Source: a bacterium
Lineage (GTDB): Bacteria; Auribacterota; UBA3054; B51-G9
Direction: 5' to 3'
Assembly (NCBI GenBank): GCA_029939815.1
Contig: JAOZSF010000089.1
Coordinates: 1-7,255 of the forward strand
Length of the DNA stretch: 7,255 nucleotides
Below are positions 4,808 through 7,255 of this stretch, piece by piece. A program made the position numbers and the translations under genes. The notes under the pieces are model-generated. The model had not been told where the DNA came from and made no database searches. It was given only the letters and a program-made list of their open reading frames with translations. The stretch's first letter is position 1, and each line of letters starts with the position of its first letter.

Positions 4808-6820
4808 TTATTTCTTTAAAAGTTTTTTCCAGAATGTTATTGTTTCTTTTGAATACTCATCAACTAATTTTCGCTTTTCAGGGTCGGTTTCGGGATTGCG
4901 TTTTGCAGCTTGTTCAGCCCAGTTCAGAAAAAATTTCACCGATTCTTTGTCAATGTAGTTCGTCTTGTCGCCTATTTCAACGTAAAACGGCGCAGTCATC
5001 GCAAATCTGTATGTTCCCGGATTATCGGTCAGCACGCGAACTAAAAACCAGCCACTTTTGCTGAAAGAAACATCGCAGTCATTTTTCACTTTATTAAATT
5101 CACCGGAAGAAAATGATTTATAAATTTTCCCGTTTTTGATGATTTGGATTTTTGTAAGTTCATCAATAGAATTTACTTTAATATTTAAATCAATTTTTAT
5201 GCTCCCTTTCGATTTGAATACATGCCCCGGTAATTTTCCGTTGGCAGTAACCCGCAATAAAGGTCCGCAGGTAACAAAACATTTTCCGGCTTTAAGATTA
5301 TCCCACCATTTTTCCCACGTCAATTTCCCGTCAACATAAACGTAAACACGATTGTAACCGAAAGGTCCACCGCCAACCGGTGCGGCAGAACCCGCTGCCG
5401 GCGGGATTCTTAATCCACAGTTCAAAATTTTAAAATAAACATCCTGCTGATATTCCGCATTGCCGTACGGGTCAGGATATTTCTTTTTATCGCGCGGCTT
5501 TCCCCATGCTTCAGTGTTGTTCATTCCGCCATGCACGAAATTATTATTTATGACTTCAATGGAATCAAGTTCACCGCAGGCGAGAATTTGCGGAGTCTGC
5601 CACCAGTATAAATGGTCGAGATGAACCCAAACATTAGATATTTTCCCGAATTTTTTCGCGAAATAAACGTTCGGCGGGAATGTCCACGTAGTTTCAGGTA
5701 TTTCCACATTATCAGGCACTCCAAAAAACATTAATGTGCAGTCATTTCTTTCGTCTTCACCTGTTCTTGTGTAAAGAAAATGTGTGTCATCAATTTTTAT
5801 CAGCGGGGAAAAATTATTCAAATCTTTGTTTGATGTTCTCCCCATAGGCGGATTAATCCACCAGTTCGGCACATAAGCGATATTAATATTTTCGCTTTTA
5901 ATGTAGAGAGGCGTGTATTTAATATCTGTGTGATTATGCATATCGCCGGCGTACCATCCTTCTTTATTCATATCGACGATTTTCCCGAGCCGGATTTTTT
6001 TTGTTACTGTTTTTCCTTCTTCAATTTTTACTTTTCCTTTTACAGGTAAAAATTCTTTTCCGCTTTCAACAGTAAATGTATAGTCGCCCGGCAGAAGGTT
6101 CAGTTCAGCTTCACCGTTACAAGTAAAAGTTTCGAAGCACGATGGGCATGTGAAATCATATTGCGGCTGCCCGTTTTTATTATAAACATACAGGCGGCAT
6201 GGTTTAATTTTGCCTGAAGCAATATCGGTAATAATAAATTTCAATTTTCCGTCAGTTGATTTCGGAATTTCTATTTTTTTATTTTTAGACGGAATAATTG
6301 ATCTATATTTTATGCCGCATTCCTTTCCCGTAAACGCGTTTATTATTCTAAACGGAATTTCATTTTTATCTTCCGGCTTTTTAACATAAACTAAAACTAA
6401 TTCATTAGTTCCTTTCGGCAGTTCCCCGGCGTCACCGAAAATGGGTTTACCGTTTAGAAAGATGTATCTGAAATTTTGTTTATTGGAAATATATCTTACG
6501 ATTTGTTTTTCCGGATTAAGAAGTAAAGTTTTGAAAATTAAAAAGCTGCCGGGTTTCAATCGACTAAAAATGTTGGTTTCAATCGACAATAAATGTCGAT
6601 TGAAACTGCAATTCCGCCAGGAAATAACTGTTCCGTCATTAAGCTGCCAATCGGATTTCCAGAGATTATTTGAAAATAATCCTTTATTGTAATCATCAAC
6701 GACTTGAATAGTGTTAATTTTCTTTGAAGAGAGCGGACCTAAAAAAGAAAATTCATCCGCAAAAGAATTAACCGATAAAATTGTCAGAAAAAACAAAACA
6801 ATTTTTATAATATTTTTCAT
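4808..6820 (-). CDS. Exported CehA/McbA-type PHP metallohydrolase
   Basis: 670 residues from the ATG at 6820. The frame extends to a TTG at 6871, but that would put 17 charged residues ahead of a clean signal peptide (MKNIIKIVLFFLTILSVNSF) and overlap the cupin gene, so the inner start is chosen. It sits 7 nt after the cupin stop. In order: signal peptide (1-21), galactose-binding-like beta region (about 40-170), a carboxypeptidase-regulatory-like beta domain (about 190-280) containing CPSC (225-228) and Cys234, then the PHP-like domain. That domain shows GWYAGDMHNHTD (288-299), GEDE (354-357), VWVHLDH (397-403) and IPPAAGSAAPVGGGPFGYNR (472-491), followed by GPLL. The GD[LM]HxH block and GYNRVYV context are hallmarks of exported CehA/McbA-family hydrolases; CehA itself is a carbaryl (carbamate) hydrolase. 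The natural substrate is unknown. The final part is a beta domain and a charged C-terminal helix. Confidence 0.72.
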   Translation of the reverse strand: MKNIIKIVLFFLTILSVNSFADEFSFLGPLSSKKINTIQVVDDYNKGLFSNNLWKSDWQLNDGTVISWRNCSFNRHLLSIETNIFSRLKPGSFLIFKTLLLNPEKQIVRYISNKQNFRYIFLNGKPIFGDAGELPKGTNELVLVYVKKPEDKNEIPFRIINAFTGKECGIKYRSIIPSKNKKIEIPKSTDGKLKFIITDIASGKIKPCRLYVYNKNGQPQYDFTCPSCFETFTCNGEAELNLLPGDYTFTVESGKEFLPVKGKVKIEEGKTVTKKIRLGKIVDMNKEGWYAGDMHNHTDIKYTPLYIKSENINIAYVPNWWINPPMGRTSNKDLNNFSPLIKIDDTHFLYTRTGEDERNDCTLMFFGVPDNVEIPETTWTFPPNVYFAKKFGKISNVWVHLDHLYWWQTPQILACGELDSIEVINNNFVHGGMNNTEAWGKPRDKKKYPDPYGNAEYQQDVYFKILNCGLRIPPAAGSAAPVGGGPFGYNRVYVYVDGKLTWEKWWDNLKAGKCFVTCGPLLRVTANGKLPGHVFKSKGSIKIDLNIKVNSIDELTKIQIIKNGKIYKSFSSGEFNKVKNDCDVSFSKSGWFLVRVLTDNPGTYRFAMTAPFYVEIGDKTNYIDKESVKFFLNWAEQAAKRNPETDPEKRKLVDEYSKETITFWKKLLKK
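6552..6606. repeat. 23-bp near-tandem duplication plus 12-bp perfect inverted repeat inside a gene
   Basis: GGTTTCAATCGAC occurs at 6552-6564 and again at 6575-6587. The full 23-bp units 6552-6574 and 6575-6597 match at 20 of 23 positions. The second copy is followed after 7 bases by its exact inverse, GTCGATTGAAAC (6595-6606), giving a 12-bp perfect stem with a 7-nt loop. All of it lies in the metallohydrolase coding region (about residues 72-90 of the 670-residue product). The two direct copies are read in different frames because 23 is not a multiple of three. Confidence 0.85.
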
Positions 6821-6827
6821 AATAGTT

Positions 6828-7187
6828 TTAATATACCGTTTCGTCTTCCACGCGCCATGCCGGGTCAACAATGCAAATAAAAATAAGGTTTGTTTCTCCG
6901 ATATTTTTTATTCTTTGTTTAGCGTTCGGAGGAATGTAAATTGCCTGGCCGGGTTTAACATTCGATTTTTCGTCATCAATCTGCATTTCTCCTTCACCGG
7001 AAAGAATGTAATAGACTTCTGATGTTGTTAAACTGTGCAGCGCGGTGATGTTTCCAGGTTTGACGATAGCATGAGCTAAGCTGTATCTCAAATCTAGTTT
7101 TGCTTTATCGGGATGGAACAATTCTCTTAAAATAGAATTATCTCCCGCGATAAATTCTTCACAATCGTTTAAGTCGGATATAAGCAT
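6828..7187 (-). CDS. Small cupin-fold protein
   Basis: 119 residues from the ATG at 7187. The open frame continues up to an ATG at 7247, but those extra 20 codons read through a GC-rich hairpin repeat and do not look like protein. MLISDLNDCEEFIAGD is the natural opening for this family. A single cupin barrel is visible. Motif 1 has Gly45, His51 and Glu57 (LHSLTTSEVYYILSGEG). Motif 2 has Gly80, Pro86, Gln91 and Asn95 (PGQAIYIPPNAKQRIKNIG). It ends in the family signature FICIVDPAWRVEDE. The second His of motif 1 is Leu53 and the motif 2 His is Gln91, so metal binding would be reduced or changed. There is no signal peptide, so it is cytoplasmic. It is the first visible gene of the three-gene unit with the secreted hydrolases, with a weak GGA before the start. 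A sugar isomerase, binding or regulatory role is possible, but none is established. Confidence 0.8.
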   Translation of the reverse strand: MLISDLNDCEEFIAGDNSILRELFHPDKAKLDLRYSLAHAIVKPGNITALHSLTTSEVYYILSGEGEMQIDDEKSNVKPGQAIYIPPNAKQRIKNIGETNLIFICIVDPAWRVEDETVY

Positions 7188-7221
7188 AGTTTTCCAATTT
7201 GTTTTACGATTAATCCAATTA

Positions 7222-7241
7222 GGACGCTGGGGACAGCGTCC
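7222..7241. repeat. GC-rich REP-like hairpin upstream of the cupin gene
   Basis: GGACGCTG (7222-7229), loop GGGA, CAGCGTCC (7234-7241): a perfect 8-bp stem, much more GC-rich than its surroundings. No T-tract follows on either strand, so it is not a typical intrinsic terminator. I recall similar GGACGCT...AGCGTCC hairpins scattered through PVC genomes, but only this copy is visible here. It lies inside the false N-terminal extension of the cupin frame. Confidence 0.6.
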
Positions 7242-7255
7242 CTCCATGATTTGCA

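Noticed and set aside
6552..6606. GTTTCAATC / GATTGAAAC segments resemble CRISPR repeat ends
   Set aside because: There are only two direct copies and one inverse, no regular spacers of normal length, and the segment lies within an open coding region with no cas genes nearby.
6821..6871. Upstream TTG start for the metallohydrolase
   Set aside because: It would overlap the cupin gene and place charged residues ahead of a typical signal peptide; the ATG at 6820 is a better start.
6711..7022. Plus-strand open frame of 103 codons
   Set aside because: It is antisense to the cupin and metallohydrolase genes, has no ribosome binding site or recognisable protein features, and is best explained as a shadow of those genes.
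7222..7241. Hairpin as an intrinsic terminator
   Set aside because: The stem is strong but no run of T follows it on either strand.

Overview
The window looks like chromosomal DNA of an AT-rich bacterium of the PVC superphylum, most likely Lentisphaerota or a close relative such as Kiritimatiellota or Verrucomicrobiota. The reasoning is by protein family. There are three tandem copies of a small exported protein resembling the exosortase-associated TIGR04073 family, a GH42-like exported glycoside hydrolase, and an exported CehA/McbA-type PHP metallohydrolase. These are typical of polysaccharide-degrading PVC bacteria. This placement is inference from recognised families; no rRNA or other marker is present. 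All intact genes are on the minus strand.

Right block (7187 down to 2883): a tight three-gene unit of a small cytoplasmic cupin, a secreted PHP-type metallohydrolase (7 nt gap) and a secreted GH42-like clan GH-A hydrolase (26 nt gap). The close spacing suggests co-transcription and a shared job in breaking down a carbohydrate or a related esterified or amidated substrate outside the cytoplasm. The substrate cannot be read from the sequence. The cupin reading frame can be extended upstream into a GC-rich hairpin repeat at 7222-7241, but the real start is almost certainly internal. The metallohydrolase gene carries an unusual 23-bp near-tandem duplication combined with a perfect 12-bp inverted repeat near its 5' end.

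Centre (2530 to about 2882, plus strand): a broken gene for an exported right-handed beta-helix protein. It keeps a good promoter, ribosome binding site and signal peptide. It has lost one base near 2725 and is cut off where it meets the stop codon of the glycoside hydrolase gene. This marks a rearrangement junction, and the surviving promoter now points into the antisense strand of the hydrolase gene.

Left block (2334 down to 46): a small lipoprotein with an NTF2/DUF4878-like look, then three TIGR04073-like exported proteins. They follow a well-formed extended -10 promoter that lies back-to-back with the beta-helix promoter in a 195-bp intergenic region. The three paralogues share a C-terminal core but have unrelated N-terminal stretches of different length. 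Their function is unknown, and this cassette is the least understood part of the window.
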